From contig NC_069108.1 in assembly GCF_947172395.1 (NCBI RefSeq), forward strand, positions 2,829,501-2,893,500: a DNA stretch of 64,000 nt, written 5' to 3'. The position numbers and the translations under genes are program-made. The notes beneath the pieces were generated by a model that was not told where the DNA came from, made no database searches, and saw only the letters and a program-made list of their open reading frames with translations. The DNA is from Bicyclus anynana (lineage: Eukaryota; Arthropoda; Insecta; Lepidoptera; Nymphalidae). How positions within the stretch are numbered: position 1 is the first letter of the stretch; every line of letters begins with the position of its first letter. Of the stretch, positions 10,882-21,893 are shown piece by piece.

Positions 10882-11462
10882 TTATATTTTGTTATTTGCG
10901 ATTCGAAATTCAGGATGTTTTTTACTAATATGGCTCCGCAGACTTGGCTTCTGAATACACCTATATTCACATACAGGACACTTGTGGGGGCGTATGTTCA
11001 AATGTATCAACATATGCTTTGTCAAAGTACTCTTCCACTTGAACGAACTATTGCACAAATCGCAAACAAACTCTCTCTCTTCCTCGTGAATCTTTTTGTG
11101 TAAATTCAAATGGTAAGCTGTCAAGCTAGCATAGTCGCATTTATCGCATTTGTGATCCCTCTCCCTCAAATGAAACTGTTTTTGGTGACGCAAAAGTAGT
11201 GCTGGAGTTGTGAACTTTTTGCCGCAAGCACCGCAAGTGGGCGGTGGTTTGCCGTGTTCTTTCTCCATGTGAGACACTCTGTCGCGGATGCTCACTTCCA
11301 CGTTGCATATGCGACAACGGGCATGATTTGGGCGTGACATCTTCAAGTGGACGAAAGTGTTGTGCGTGCGGACTTCTGTTGTGCTTTTGAAGCACTTCTC
11401 GCATTTCTTGCACTTGTACTTTCGCGTGCCGTCCTCGTTTTGCTTCAGCGTGAAGATCTCGC
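10882..11462 (-). CDS. Zinc-finger cassette 18, B type terminal exon
   Basis: Seen: acceptor CTTTCTAG, exon GC|GAG ATC (phase 1), open for 193 codons including the stop. The first Met is internal, so the exon depends on splicing. Fingers: F1 S,T,E,T; F2 degenerate (SHMEKEHG); F3 T,A,L,R; F4 T,Y,H,L; F5 W,S,T,K; F6 Q,P,S,S with Cys in place of the usual Phe. Ends FRIANNKI* with no donor. It lies 577 nt downstream of A exon 17, its likely splice partner. Confidence 0.88.
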
Positions 11463-12031
11463 CTAGAAAGAGATAGATTATCTATAAATGTACGCTTTCA
11501 ACGAAATAATTCTTCTTTATTTTAAAACCCTAATTAGGCTGATAGCAACCTATGCATGAGTATCGGCATAAAAGAAAATAAATTAGGAAAGCGCTTAGTT
11601 ATTCATGCCAGAAAGTAGTAGAGGATATCATTATAGACATGACATTAGATAAAGTATAGTGTGAAACGGCACATAACATTGTATTATAAGCCGCACCACA
11701 TTCAGTTTATAAAATATAATTACGAATAAGCCCTAATACTACCCGTTCTAAATATACTATTTTCATCGTTGCATTTATTAATCTTGCAAATAATAAAAAT
11801 TACAACCGTCTTTAGGATGTATTTTTTTTTGTTGGTGAATTTAGGTTGGGCGAAACAGGTCCATAGTCTACTAAATAGTCAAAAGGTTATGATTTCAAAA
11901 TTTTCCCATTTCGATAAATTCTTTTTGTATATTTATTTGATTAAATATATTATAATTCAATCTCAAGAAGTTATATAAAATAAAAATCAAGTACCTTTAA
12001 TTATTTACATATTTTATTTTTAGTTAGTAAG
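11463..12031. other. Short A-B intron
   Basis: Between the A exon 17 donor (12039) and the B exon 18 acceptor. AT-rich. I see no repeats or coding sequence of note. Confidence 0.5.
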
Positions 12032-12573
12032 TTATTTACCTTTCGGTTCCGTTTTGACTCCATAATGTTTTCTAGTAATATGACATCGCAAACTCTCCTT
12101 GCGATGAAACTCCCGCTCACAAGTATCACACTTATGAAGGCGTATATTCAAGTGTATCGACATATGTCTTTTTAAATTAGATTTCCAATTGAACGACTTG
12201 TTACATATATCGCAGACAAACGGTCCTTGTACTTCGTGAATCTTTGCATGCACATCTAATTGCTGTGCGGTTAGACATGTGTGATTGCATTTATGGCGCG
12301 AGAGTATTGACGGAGCGATGAACTTTTTACCACAAGCACCGCAAGTAGGCACTGGTACTCCGTGTTCTGTTTCCATGTGGGACGCTCTATCACGTGCAGT
12401 CACTCGTGCGTTGCATATACGACAGTGACTATACTGTGGACGCTTTTTCAAGTGAACACAGTTGCCGTGTGTGCGAACATCTGCAGTTGTTTTAAAGCAT
12501 TTATCACAGTTCTTGCACTTAAATGGTCGTGTATCCTCGTCTTGTTTTATCGTGAAGATTTCCTCATTTTCGC
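12032..12573 (-). CDS. Zinc-finger cassette 17, A type with fused fingers 3-4
   Basis: Seen: acceptor TTTTTAG, exon GC|GAA (phase 1). F1 T,A,D,T; F2 degenerate. After the finger-3 stretch ending ILSRH the sequence runs straight into KCNHTCLTAQQL. Compared with other A exons 15 codons are missing in frame, removing the second half of finger 3's zinc site and the first cysteine of finger 4. F5 W,S,N,R and F6 R,E,S,C are intact. Tail EPKGK* overlaps donor AAAG|GTAAAT at 12040. The donor-form exon is 534 nt, still divisible by three, so the reading frame has been kept. Confidence 0.87.
12035..12041 (-). other. 5' splice donor of A exon 17
   Basis: GAAAG|GTAAAT, exon base 12040, phase 1. Confidence 0.7.
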
Positions 12574-12617
12574 CTAAAAAGAGATAGCATATTGTTAGCA
12601 AATTTTAAATATTGGTC

Positions 12618-12990
12618 CTACTAAGTCATGATACGTCATGATACGTCGGTACATTGACGTATCATGACAGGAAATACACCTTGACATTTGTAAATAATAA
12701 ATTGAGATATTGTCATGATACAAGGTATAAAAGCTATCGGTTCCTTATTTGCGGGGTATTCGTTCATTTGCTATCGAAGAGGCAACAAGTGCCAAGTGAT
12801 TGCGATTGAAGTGTGACATATCTATATTGTATTGATGTATAATACAAAGTGATAGCAGTGAAGTGTAATATATATATGTGTCTTATTGGTGAATAATACA
12901 TAGTATTGATTTCAAAACCCCTCTGATCTTTATAATATGTCATTATCTATGTATTGCAAACACCGGTCAGAGAAACATATTTTTTAATAA
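12618..12990 (+). other. Inverted repeats with TATA box, possible solo LTR or promoter
   Basis: ATGATACGTC occurs twice in direct order and once inverted (GACGTATCATGAC) at 12628-12670. A TATA-like GGTATAAAAGC follows at about 12725, with TTCGTTCATTT about 30 nt on. Layout resembles a retroelement LTR promoter. Terminal repeats and target duplication not defined. Plus strand, opposite to the cassettes. Confidence 0.3.
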
Positions 12991-12999
12991 TAATTAATT

Positions 13000-13440
13000 A
13001 CCAGGCTATTAGATAGATGGACAACTTTTTATTCACACACGTGATAACATAAAACAAAAAACCAGCCAAGTGCGTGTCTATAGACAGAAGAAAAGAGGAG
13101 AGAGAATTCCGCCCTGAGGCACGCCAGAGTTAAGTGAAATAAATGAAGATAGGTAACTTATTAAAAAAAACTTTCACAAGCTGACAATTGCACAATTATG
13201 TCTGGATTAATGCTATTAGATAGATGAACAAATTTTTATTCACACACGATATAACATATAAAGCAAAAAACCGACGAAGTGCGTGTCTACAGACAGAAAA
13301 GAAGAGGAGAGAGAACTCCGCCCTGAGGCACGCCAGAGTTAAGTGAAATAACTTATCTACATACTATAAACGAAGATAACTTATCTACATACTATATCCA
13401 AGCGTACACATGCTGACGATTGCACAATAATGTCTGGAAC
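13000..13440 (-). repeat. Tandemly duplicated LINE RT remnant
   Basis: Two copies (about 13005-13200 and 13205-13440). On the minus strand both read NSGVPQGGVLS, a non-LTR reverse transcriptase motif, near 13090-13135 and 13305-13350. Fragmentary. Confidence 0.6.
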
Positions 13441-13849
13441 CAATTGACCGCAAATAGTGACATACCACTAATTTCCAAAACGGCCTTACTTACGTAAATT
13501 TAAGTCTATAGTGCTTAATGCGTTACTAAAGTATAAAGTGAAATATTACAATAAATAAGTACACTACACAAAAAAAAAAAAAAAAAAGTACACTGCCTCC
13601 TTCATCAAGAAGCTACCAGTGTTTTAGTAAAAGTACCTGCGAAATACCTTCGATGTATTGTGGCTTATCGGAAAGTCCAATCATGAGCGTTAGACTCTCG
13701 TTAAGAAACTGCCAACTATCGCAAGAATTGAAACTGGATATGCCATGCCTTACGATCATTTATTTCAAAAAGGCTCAGTTTTCAAGCACTTTTGATACGT
13801 CAGTTGACTATTTGTAAAGATTCTACCACCGGTTCGGAAGGCAGGTTAT

Positions 13850-14185
13850 TTGTCGTTGGTAGTGTATGACAATGATTTGCCAATCGTTTTTTGGTGGATT
13901 TGTGGGCAAAGGGTGACACCAAAGACAGGGGAGCGTTCGCTCGCAGCTTAAATCACTTGAGCTTGAGTTGGTGGGTTAACTGATTAGAGATGTGGAGTTG
14001 TAGTGGTCAGTTATAGTTCAGCCATAGTAGAGTGTTCGATATTTGGCAGGGAGGGCAACACCGGCGGAGAAGGGGAGTGTTAACTAGTTTTAAAGGAATT
14101 CCTTAACCCTACACCCATGGTCACAAGTCTGGGACTCTGCTCAGTGTTGTCTGTCTGCCATACGGTACTTATACGAGTATAACTT
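13850..14185. repeat. Dispersed repeat fragment of unknown class
   Basis: GGAGTGTTAACTAGTTTTAA and ACCCATGGTCACAAGTCTGG resemble stretches at 21540-21700 and the longer elements at 31613, 39155 and 42935. Confidence 0.5.
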
Positions 14186-14429
14186 AGTAAAGCCACCCTT
14201 ACTAAGTAAAGTATAAATATAATAACTTACTGAAGTACAAATAGAAAAAAATGTACGCAGCTATTTCACGCATATCACCATTGGGTGCGTTACAAATTCA
14301 AATCATAGCTTGTAAATAAACTTGCAAGTAAAGAATACTGTACGGTACGGTATTGCTAATAAAAAACAGTGAGTATAGATAAATTGTTATGTTTCGTGGT
14401 CTATTTAATTAAATTCTATAAATCAAGCG

Positions 14430-14526
14430 AGTCACATTGATTCGCTGGATGCAAGCGGTTCAGAATCGTGATGTTTGGAAGTCCCTACATAAGGCCCATA
14501 ACCTGCAGTGGAGTTCCGTCGGCTGC

Positions 14527-14602
<76 letters not shown>
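14430..14602 (+). mobile_element. RTE 3' fragment with long (ATG)n tail
   Basis: GATTCGCTGGATGCAAGCGG through GTCGGCTGC is a diverged RTE end, followed by about 25 ATG triplets (14527-14602). The triplet run is the expanded form of the short ATG/GAT tail on other copies. Confidence 0.85.
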
Positions 14603-14603
<1 letters not shown>

Positions 14604-14820
14604 AAACATGTAATACCAATAAATAAAACACGTTTTATTGTATGCAACTATTTATTTTCCTCATATCACTATTAGATAAATGAGATACATTAGAAACTTA
14701 AATGAATGCTCAGAATACTTGTACAATATTTTGGAGTAAAGAATATTTAAGTAAGATACACTTCAAAACCAAACACTCAGTATAGATAGACATATCGTAT
14801 GTGTTACATTTCGTAGTCTA

Positions 14821-15395
14821 TTACTTTAAACTAATTCCAGGATGCTGTCTATTAACATGGGACTGCAAACTAGTCTTCTGAATAAACGCCTGTCCACAAA
14901 CAGGACACACATGAGGGCGTATATCCAGATGTATCAACATATGCCTTTTCAGAATAGCCTTCCATTTGTACGACTTCTTACATATGTGGCAGACAAACGG
15001 CCTCACTTCCTCGTGTTTCTTTTTATGCATACTCAAATTGTACGCGGTGAGGCTGGCGTAGTCGCATTTGTCGCATTTGTGGTTTCTCTCACCCATGTGG
15101 TAGAGTTTTAGATGGCGCATCAAGCTGGATCGGCATCGGAACTTCTTGCCGCATGCCCCGCAAGTTGGCGCTGCTTTCCCGTGTTCTTTCTCCATGTGGG
15201 ACACCCTTTCTCGTATGCTCACTCTCATGTTGCAGATTTGGCAGCGTATGTGCTGTGGGCGCGGCACCTTCAAATGGACATACATGTTGTGACCGCGGAC
15301 ATGTTCGCTGTTCTTGAAGCACTTGTTACATTTGTTGCACACGAACGATCGCGTGCCGTCCTCGTTTTGCTTCACCGTGAAGGGTTCTTCTTCTC
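14821..15395 (-). CDS. Zinc-finger cassette 16, B type terminal exon
   Basis: Seen: acceptor TCTTTCTAG, exon GA|GAA GAA (phase 1), 191 codons with stop. Fingers: F1 N,E,H,G; F2 degenerate (SHMEKEHG); F3 C,S,S,R; F4 T,Y,N,M; F5 W,A,I,R; F6 Q,T,S,S. Ends HPGISLK*, no donor. It lies 621 nt downstream of A exon 15. The 3' flank (14640-14820) has a diverged second copy near 14250-14400. Confidence 0.9.
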
Positions 15396-15999
15396 CTAGA
15401 AAGATATAGAAAATACCGTTACCTGTGGCGATATCATGCGACCAACGAGATAATCTTGTGAATATAAATAGACAATATTCAAATAATGGCGGTGCATCTC
15501 TTTTATTCCGTTGGTACGAAAGAGATTGTACTGGGTCAACTCCGACGCCATTGGAAAATTTTGTCTATATTTCTCGTCGTTGGTCATATAGTTAACACCA
15601 CTGCACGCTACTTTTTTGAACACGCTACGTTTGATATGTACTTAAATATAAACAAACTCGAACTACGACGCTGCGACAAGCACATGAAAATTACTACCTA
15701 CCAAGAAAAAATACGGGAAATCTGTGCGTCGTTTATAGGATGATTATCTTAATGTATAAAATTCTCACTTGGGTTAACCAAACTCCTCCGAAACGGTTGG
15801 ACCGATTTCGTGAAATTCTGTGTGCACATTGAGTAGGTCTGGAAATCGACCAACAACTATTTTTCATATCCCTAAATGATTGAATGGTCGACCCCAAACT
15901 TTATAAGGCATAACTTTACATTTGTAATAATTTAGTTGCATTTTTTTACCAAGGTTTTAAAATATAAATAAAAATAAATTAACCATGCTTATATATATC
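15396..15999. other. A-B intron with dispersed repeat
   Basis: Holds a dispersed repeat at about 15745-15920 (AAACTCCTCCGAAACGGTTG). The open frames at 15396-15740 have no family resemblance and are not called as genes. Confidence 0.5.
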
Positions 16000-16595
16000 T
16001 CATCTAATATATTTACCTGTCACGCTCGCTTTAACTTCAGGATGTTTTTTAGTCAAATGACACCCCAAAGTTGCCTTCTCAACAAACGCGCGCTTACATA
16101 CAGGACACACATGAGGCCGTGCGTTCGAATGCAGCAACATGTGCTTTGTCAGAGTCTTCATAAACTTAAACGCCTTTTTGCACACAGCGCAAGCAAACGG
16201 CTTCTCTTGTTCGTGGATCTTCTTGTGCGTTTTCAATTGGTTTTCGTTTAGGCTAGTGTGATCGCATTTGTCACATTTGTGCTTTTGTCGAATGTGACAC
16301 AGTCGTTCGTGGCGGAGTAGTGAAGCCTGTGATAGCAACTTTTTGCCGCAAGCACGACAAGTTGGCGGTGCTTGTCCATGTACTGTCTCCATGTGAGAAG
16401 CTCTTTCTCGTTTGTTCACTTTGACGTGACAGATGTGACAGCGGCAATACTGGGGGCGTGACATCTTCAAGTGAACATACATGTCGTGATTGCGAGCTTC
16501 CGTACTGGTGTTGAATGTCCTCTCACATTTCTCGCACTTGAATCTCCGCGTGCCATCCTCGTTTTGCGTTACCGTGTAGGGTTTGTCATTATCGC
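16000..16595 (-). CDS. Zinc-finger cassette 15, A type
   Basis: Seen: acceptor TTTCTAG, exon GC|GAT (phase 1). Fingers: F1 T,T,E,N; F2 degenerate (ASHMETVHG); F3 S,A,S,R, ending RHERLCH so that either Cys or His could be the last ligand; F4 N,N,Q,T; F5 F,K,T,K; F6 E,A,T,C. Donor ACAG|GTAAAT at 16017/16016 gives a 579-nt symmetric exon. Read-through adds KYIR*. First A exon met by a transcript coming from the right. Inferred partner is cassette 16. Confidence 0.88.
16012..16018 (-). other. 5' splice donor of A exon 15
   Basis: GACAG|GTAAAT, exon base 16017, phase 1. Confidence 0.7.
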
Positions 16596-17348
16596 CTAGA
16601 AAGAGATGGATAATATCGTTATCTATACAAACATCATATGCACAATATTTTTTCATGTTACGTAAATGTTTTAAGAGATTAAATGATTATTATTATATTA
16701 TTACAATATCCTGTCTAAAAACCATCGCCAGTGGTACAATAAAAGCACTCGATCACTATTTGGGACTGCTGTGTCCAAATTCAAGTTGCCAAAATATTTG
16801 CCGACCTTCTTGCACTCTAAGAAGAAAATTATGTATAGATTTGGGTACTTTTTTAAACATGCTACCCTTAGAAAGAAAGATTGTTTAAAATTGTACGATG
16901 CAGGATTTGTAAACTCATATTGGAACTCCCACAAATAATGTTGGTGAGTTAATAATTATTTGTTTTGCAGAGCTCCGAAAAATTTACGGTCGGTACTGCT
17001 GGTTTTGAATATCGAAGAAGCAAACGATTCTAACTTTCTAACTTCGTATCCCGAGCAAAGCGAAGGATTCTAACTTTGAATCCCGAGCAAAGTGATTGGT
17101 GCAAAATTAGAAACCTGAGTATTACAAACGTAATAAATGTTTCTCAGCTTGAGCCCAAGGATCGAGATCCGAAGCCACATCAGCTAAAGAGGCAGTTAAA
17201 ATACCTACTTGAAATGTTACCATCTCTCGGAATATTAAGTCTTACAATGTGTTTGTAATATATAATTAATTGTTAATATATATAATATATTTAGTGTCAT
17301 TCCACCAATCGCACTAATATTATAATAAAAATTTTAATAAAAAAAATA

Positions 17349-17508
17349 CAACCGACTTCAAAACCAAAAAACGTAACCAGTAAACTAAAAAGCGAAAAAT
17401 AACATCATAATATGTTCTACCTGCTGATCAGTATGAAGGCGGTGCTAAGCCGGTGTTGTCTTGATTTAAGTTCTTTACTTTAATTTACTCCTTTTTGAAG
17501 TCGGTTAA
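17349..17508. mobile_element. Small MITE, ACCGACTTCAAAA ends
   Basis: Inverted ends AACCGACTTCAAAA and TTTTTGAAGTCGGTT enclose about 130 nt. A remnant occurs near 2940-3075. Confidence 0.7.
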
Positions 17509-17519
17509 TAAAGGCAAAA

Positions 17520-17815
17520 GTTTGTGTGTAAATACGAAGGTAGAATCTTAACCGGTGGTAGAATCTTTACAAATAGTCAACTGACGTGTCAAAAGTGCTT
17601 GTAAACTGAGACTACTTGAAATAAATGATTTTTGATTTGATTTGAAGGTCTGTTCCTCATTTGCGCTGCAGCTACTAAAGCGATTTGGCTGAAATTTGGA
17701 ATGGAAATAGATTTTACTCTGGACTAACACATACGCTACTTTCATTCCGGAAAAATCCATGGTTCCCGCGGGATTTGTGAAAAACTGAATTTCAAACGGA
17801 CGAAGCCGCTAGTTT
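17520..17815 (-). repeat. Dispersed repeat copy
   Basis: Shares AGCGATTTGGCTGAAATTTG, AAAAATCCATGG and GATTTGTGAAAAACTGAA with copies near 10700 and 28150. Confidence 0.6.
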
Positions 17816-17872
17816 TAAAATAAAAAGAAAAAATGCGTAAATAATTGTTTTTATTCAACTAATATTTTTATA

Positions 17873-18262
17873 CAGGGTGATTCGGTCTTTAGTGCGGATA
17901 TTTTTTTTCGTGGTTCTGTATCATTAATAGAATATAAATCTACAAACAGTTCGATACATTTTATGTAATTTTTTTTTTAATTTATGTCTCTAAAATAACA
18001 AAATAATGTTACATATTATTACTAAACAAGATATATTCAGCTTAAAAGTGATCTGGTGACGTCCTTTAGGTATCAAACGAAAATAAAATAAACGCACAAT
18101 AGGGTGACCCTAAAATTCTGTTCAAAAGTAAATAACTTTAGCTAACGATAATTTTGTTATTTTTGAGTTAAAAAAAAAAGAAAAAATACGTGATCATTAA
18201 ATTTTGTTTATGTACAAAATATAAAAATATCCGCACTAAAAAAATTTTCTTCCTGTATGTAT
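17873..18262. mobile_element. MITE with TTTAGTGCGGATATTTTT arms
   Basis: Left end TACAGGGTGATTC then TTTAGTGCGGATATTTTT; right end is the inverse (AAATATCCGCACTAAA ... CCTGTA). About 390 bp, no transposase, flanked by TA. Confidence 0.7.
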
Positions 18263-18366
18263 ACAAAACTGCGTTTATCAGATAACAATACACTAAACCA
18301 TGTCGGGGTGTTTCTTCATGACGCGTTATTTCAAACTGTTTTATTAAATAAACGAGTCCTATCTCT

Positions 18367-18525
18367 AGTTATAGCTTGGCAACTTCGTTCGTAACACTCC
18401 CGATGGGCCGCGCGGGCCGGGGGACGTGTAGCGATGAACGAAAAACCGACGACTGATGATCTTTCCCCTCGTCACCCTCATATCAGAGGAGTGTCATTTA
18501 CGAACTTGCCAGACTATAGTAGTTA
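18367..18525. mobile_element. MITE with ~30-bp TIRs ending ACACTCCC
   Basis: TATAGCTTGGCAACTTCGTT onward is inverted at the right end (GTCATTTACGAACTTGCCAG, ACTATAG). Same family as 34034-34220. Flanking TA suggests a Tc1/mariner-type target, inferred. Confidence 0.65.
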
Positions 18526-19369
18526 GTTTTCAGCTCAGAATATAGAAAACACCAGAAGCCGCGTTCAGTCGTCGTTATAAAGCACGCATTGTGTCCAAAA
18601 ATTGTACCTGTATAGCACGTACACGGCATACAGAGTGACAAATAGCTTGTTCGTGAAACTACAAAAAAAAAGTAGTTTAAACAGCTTAATTCCTACGCGC
18701 GATCACACCATCTGGAGTTTTCTGTAATCTGAGGTTTTCAATTAGGATTATGTAACAAGAATTATTAAAATCCATTTTTTTTTTACTAAGAAATTTTTGG
18801 AGTTTACTCCTGAATCGATTTTTCATATATAGCCCCCGGTATAAAAAATATGGGCAGTAAATTTCGATGAACGAATGACAGCGTTACGTTTTTTGTGTGC
18901 AACCTATTCTGCGCACCTTTCAGGTGTATGTATTGAGACGTACATAGTGTATGCTGCGGGCTCAGACTAAATACATAAGGACTAGTATCGCAACCAAATT
19001 CACGAACAAAATTTTCTGCCATTTTCTAAAGAAAACGAGCTTAGATTTAATACATATCTTATACTAAACTAACAGTTTTTGTTCGTTTTTTACACCATTT
19101 AAGTACACAAAAAGGTATTTTTACGGAGGTTTTTAACCGACGGACACGATTGAAAACTATGAAACATCGATTCTATAGAGACAGTATTTATAATCGCATA
19201 AGATCGTTGATCATATACTTTGACAGAAAAATAATGTCTTGTGAGGCAGGTCTTTATCTAATTAGTCTGAGGGTGCGGGGCAACATATACTATTTAGACA
19301 GTGGATCTGAACGAGTAAACTCCATTCGTGCGTCGGAGCTTACACACACTGTTTTTTTAAATAGCAACA

Positions 19370-19938
19370 TTAAACCATGTTGGGATGCTTCTTCATGACA
19401 TGATATTTCAGACTGCTCTGTTGGACGAACGAATCGAGGCATATATTACAAACATGGCGGCGTATATTCTTGTGTATCAACATATGCGTCCTCAGACCGC
19501 TGCGCCATTTGAAAGACTTATCGCATATCTCGCATTTATACGCCTTCAAATCGCCATGCTTTATCAAATGATTCATATATTTGCTGCGACGTATGAAGGA
19601 CAAATTGCACGGTTCACAACGATAATCCGCCTCTCCCATGTGGTAGAACTTTTGGTGTTGCAACAGTTGCCAGGGGAAGGCGAACTTTTTGTCGCACGCG
19701 CCACAACATGGCGCTGGTAAACCGTGACACTCCTCCATGTGGAAGGCTCGCAAGTGTCCGGGAACTTTTATCTCGCACAGATGGCAGCCGCGCAGCTTCG
19801 GACGCTTCTTCAGATGGACGTGGAGGTAGTGCTGACTGAAGAGTTTGCGCTGGTTGAATGTTTTGCCGCACACTTCGCACGAGAATCGCTTGGTGCCATC
19901 CTCGCCCACCGTGACTACGCAGCCTTCTATCACTTCGC
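19370..19938 (-). CDS. Zinc-finger cassette 14, group II terminal exon
   Basis: Seen: acceptor CTTTTCTAG, exon GC|GAA (phase 1), 189 codons with stop. Fingers: F1 Q,K,L,Q; F2 degenerate (CHLCEIKV...FHMEECHG); F3 F,W,Q,Q in the group II hallmark FAFPWQLLQH; F4 R,S,K,N; F5 W,S,G,T; F6 Q,S,S,Y. Ends HPNMV*, no good donor. First group II member next to group I. Inferred DNA-binding 3' exon. Confidence 0.92.
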
Positions 19939-19987
19939 CTAGAAAAGAGAATAAATAAACTAAAAAAATTAAGGCAAACAAAATAAT

Positions 19988-20133
19988 TGGATAGGTGGAC
20001 CGAAGACATCGAGCGGGTTGCAGGGAGCCGCTGGATGCTGGCGGCTCGAGACCGTTTTGTTTGGAAGTCCATGCAAGAAGCCTATGTCCAGCAGTGGACG
20101 TCCATCGGCTGATAATGATGATGATGATGATGA
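19988..20133 (+). mobile_element. RTE 3' end fragment
   Basis: GGTGGACCGAAGACATCGAG through GGACGTCCATCGGCTGAT plus (ATG)5-6 tail. More diverged than the copies at 42.1 and 54.3 kb. Confidence 0.85.
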
Positions 20134-21893
20134 TTTTATTATAGTTAAGGTAGTTGACTCATATCAAATGGAATATAAACTATATTCATTTCGTATAGCA
20201 CATGGAATAAGGGTCCGAGATATATAGATTTCTTATAAAATTCAATTAAAAAATTATGTATTTTACAATTTTTCCAAAAGCGCAGAAGTCGATTTTGTAA
20301 CGTCACAATGTTACTAGATGTCACTAGACGAATAAAGTCAAATTTATGTCCGATTCTTTGCTTCTCTCAGTCATTATACGGTTTAGTGTTTGTGTGACGT
20401 CATGACACAGATAAAATAGAGACTGTCATGGCTGATAGGGTTTAAACTCGTATTGTCAAAAAGTAATAATAAAAAAAAATATTCAAAAAAATATGATTAT
20501 GATATTTTTTCAATCTAGTAGAACGATAATGAATAGACTAAGATTCTTTACAAAAAATGTGTCAACAAGCCTATTGTATAATTGTCTCAAAGACACAATT
20601 AACTTAGTCAAGTTTACTATAATTTATCATATAAAAGTTATCTATAAAATAAAGGTAATATAAAGCTGAGAAGTTTTGTTTGTTTTGTTGAACGCGTTGA
20701 TCTCAGGTTTCGTACCTTAAAAATTATTTTTGTGTTAATTTTTTTTTACAGAAAAGTGCGCAAATTTTTTACATTTTGTATATAAACGAAATTGTATAGA
20801 CACGTATTTCAGCTTTCGTTTATCGAAGATTCAAAATTAATTTATTTCAAGTAAGTAGGCTCAGTTTACAAGCACTTTTGAAAATGCAAGTTTGACTATT
20901 TGTAAGGACTCTACCACCGGTTCGAAAGGCAGGTTTTGCTAAGCAGGATGCTCTTTTAAGATCAACATTACAATTTCTTATAGTTTTAAAGTAAATGCAG
21001 TATATTTATACTCACTAATTTGATTAAGAGGAAAGATTTGATTGCTCGTTTGTTATTATTGAACAAGCTACGAAACTACTAAAACGATTTCAAAAATTGT
21101 TGTGTAGTTACAATATCTCCGGGTGCTATAGGCTATATTTTATTCCCGTATTTCTACGGGAAAGGACACTACGCGGGTGAAACCGGGAGGAATCGGCTAG
21201 TACATTATATTTCGCTGGCTATAAGCATATTGAAGAGATTGACATCATTTGCCGGCCTCACTCAAGTGAAGGAAAAGAAAATTGGTTACAAAAAATAGAA
21301 GTGCAGTTAAAAATAAAACAGAAATGGAAATATTAATAATAATTTTATTTTTTCATCAATATCAAACAATTACAGCTCGTCAAACAAAAAAACTGTGTCG
21401 TCACTTGCCGAGATTGTACAAAATGTTCTGTTAGTTAGGTGGAGAGTATTGGGAGGCTGAATGCTGGCTATATAGGCGACTAACTAATTCTTGTATTGGC
21501 GTTCGAACCGTCCACACCTTTTGTTAGATAATCCTTCATGGAATATTTTGGGATCGGCCGGGATAATGGGTTAAGTGGAAAAGGGGAGTGCTAACTAAAT
21601 TTAAAAGACGTCTTAAACCCTACATCCATCGGTCACAAGTCCGGGACTTCGCTCAAGATTTGTCTCTGCCATTCGAGGGGTCTTTGGTAACATTCTTGGT
21701 GGGAATCGTTAGGACTTCAATTGTTGTGTTTTGCTATTTACATCACAGAGATAGCAAACTTCATCGTTGACACCATGACAGTATGCACTGGGCTAACTTG
21801 TCATAATAAAACACTTTTGAGTTAAAACAAGTATATTACTTATTGGTATTAAAAAGAATTTTAAAAATTCAAGTATGTAGTTTTATTTAATCA
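20134..21893. other. Inter-cassette interval, repeats only
   Basis: Contains a repeat with GAACGCGTTGATCTCAGG near 20690, another near 21040-21215 (ACTACGCGGGTGAAACCGGG), and an unknown repeat at 21400-21780. No coding sequence. Confidence 0.5.

Larger units (their letters stand above)
16596..19369. other. Group I/II boundary interval, no genes
   Basis: 2.8 kb without a cassette, separating A/B pairs from group II. Filled with MITEs and dispersed repeats (17349-17508, 17520-17815, 17873-18262, 18367-18525). No coding sequence recognised. Confidence 0.55.

Noticed and set aside
14432..14647. Poly-serine open frame on the minus strand
   Set aside because: It is the translation of the (ATG)n microsatellite tail of an RTE fragment.
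15396..15743. Overlapping open frames on both strands between cassettes 16 and 15
   Set aside because: No recognisable domain, no splice context and no relatives in the window; they lie in an A-B intron.
19370..19376. Possible donor ATG|GTTTAA at the end of cassette 14
   Set aside because: Poor donor match and not conserved in neighbouring group II cassettes.
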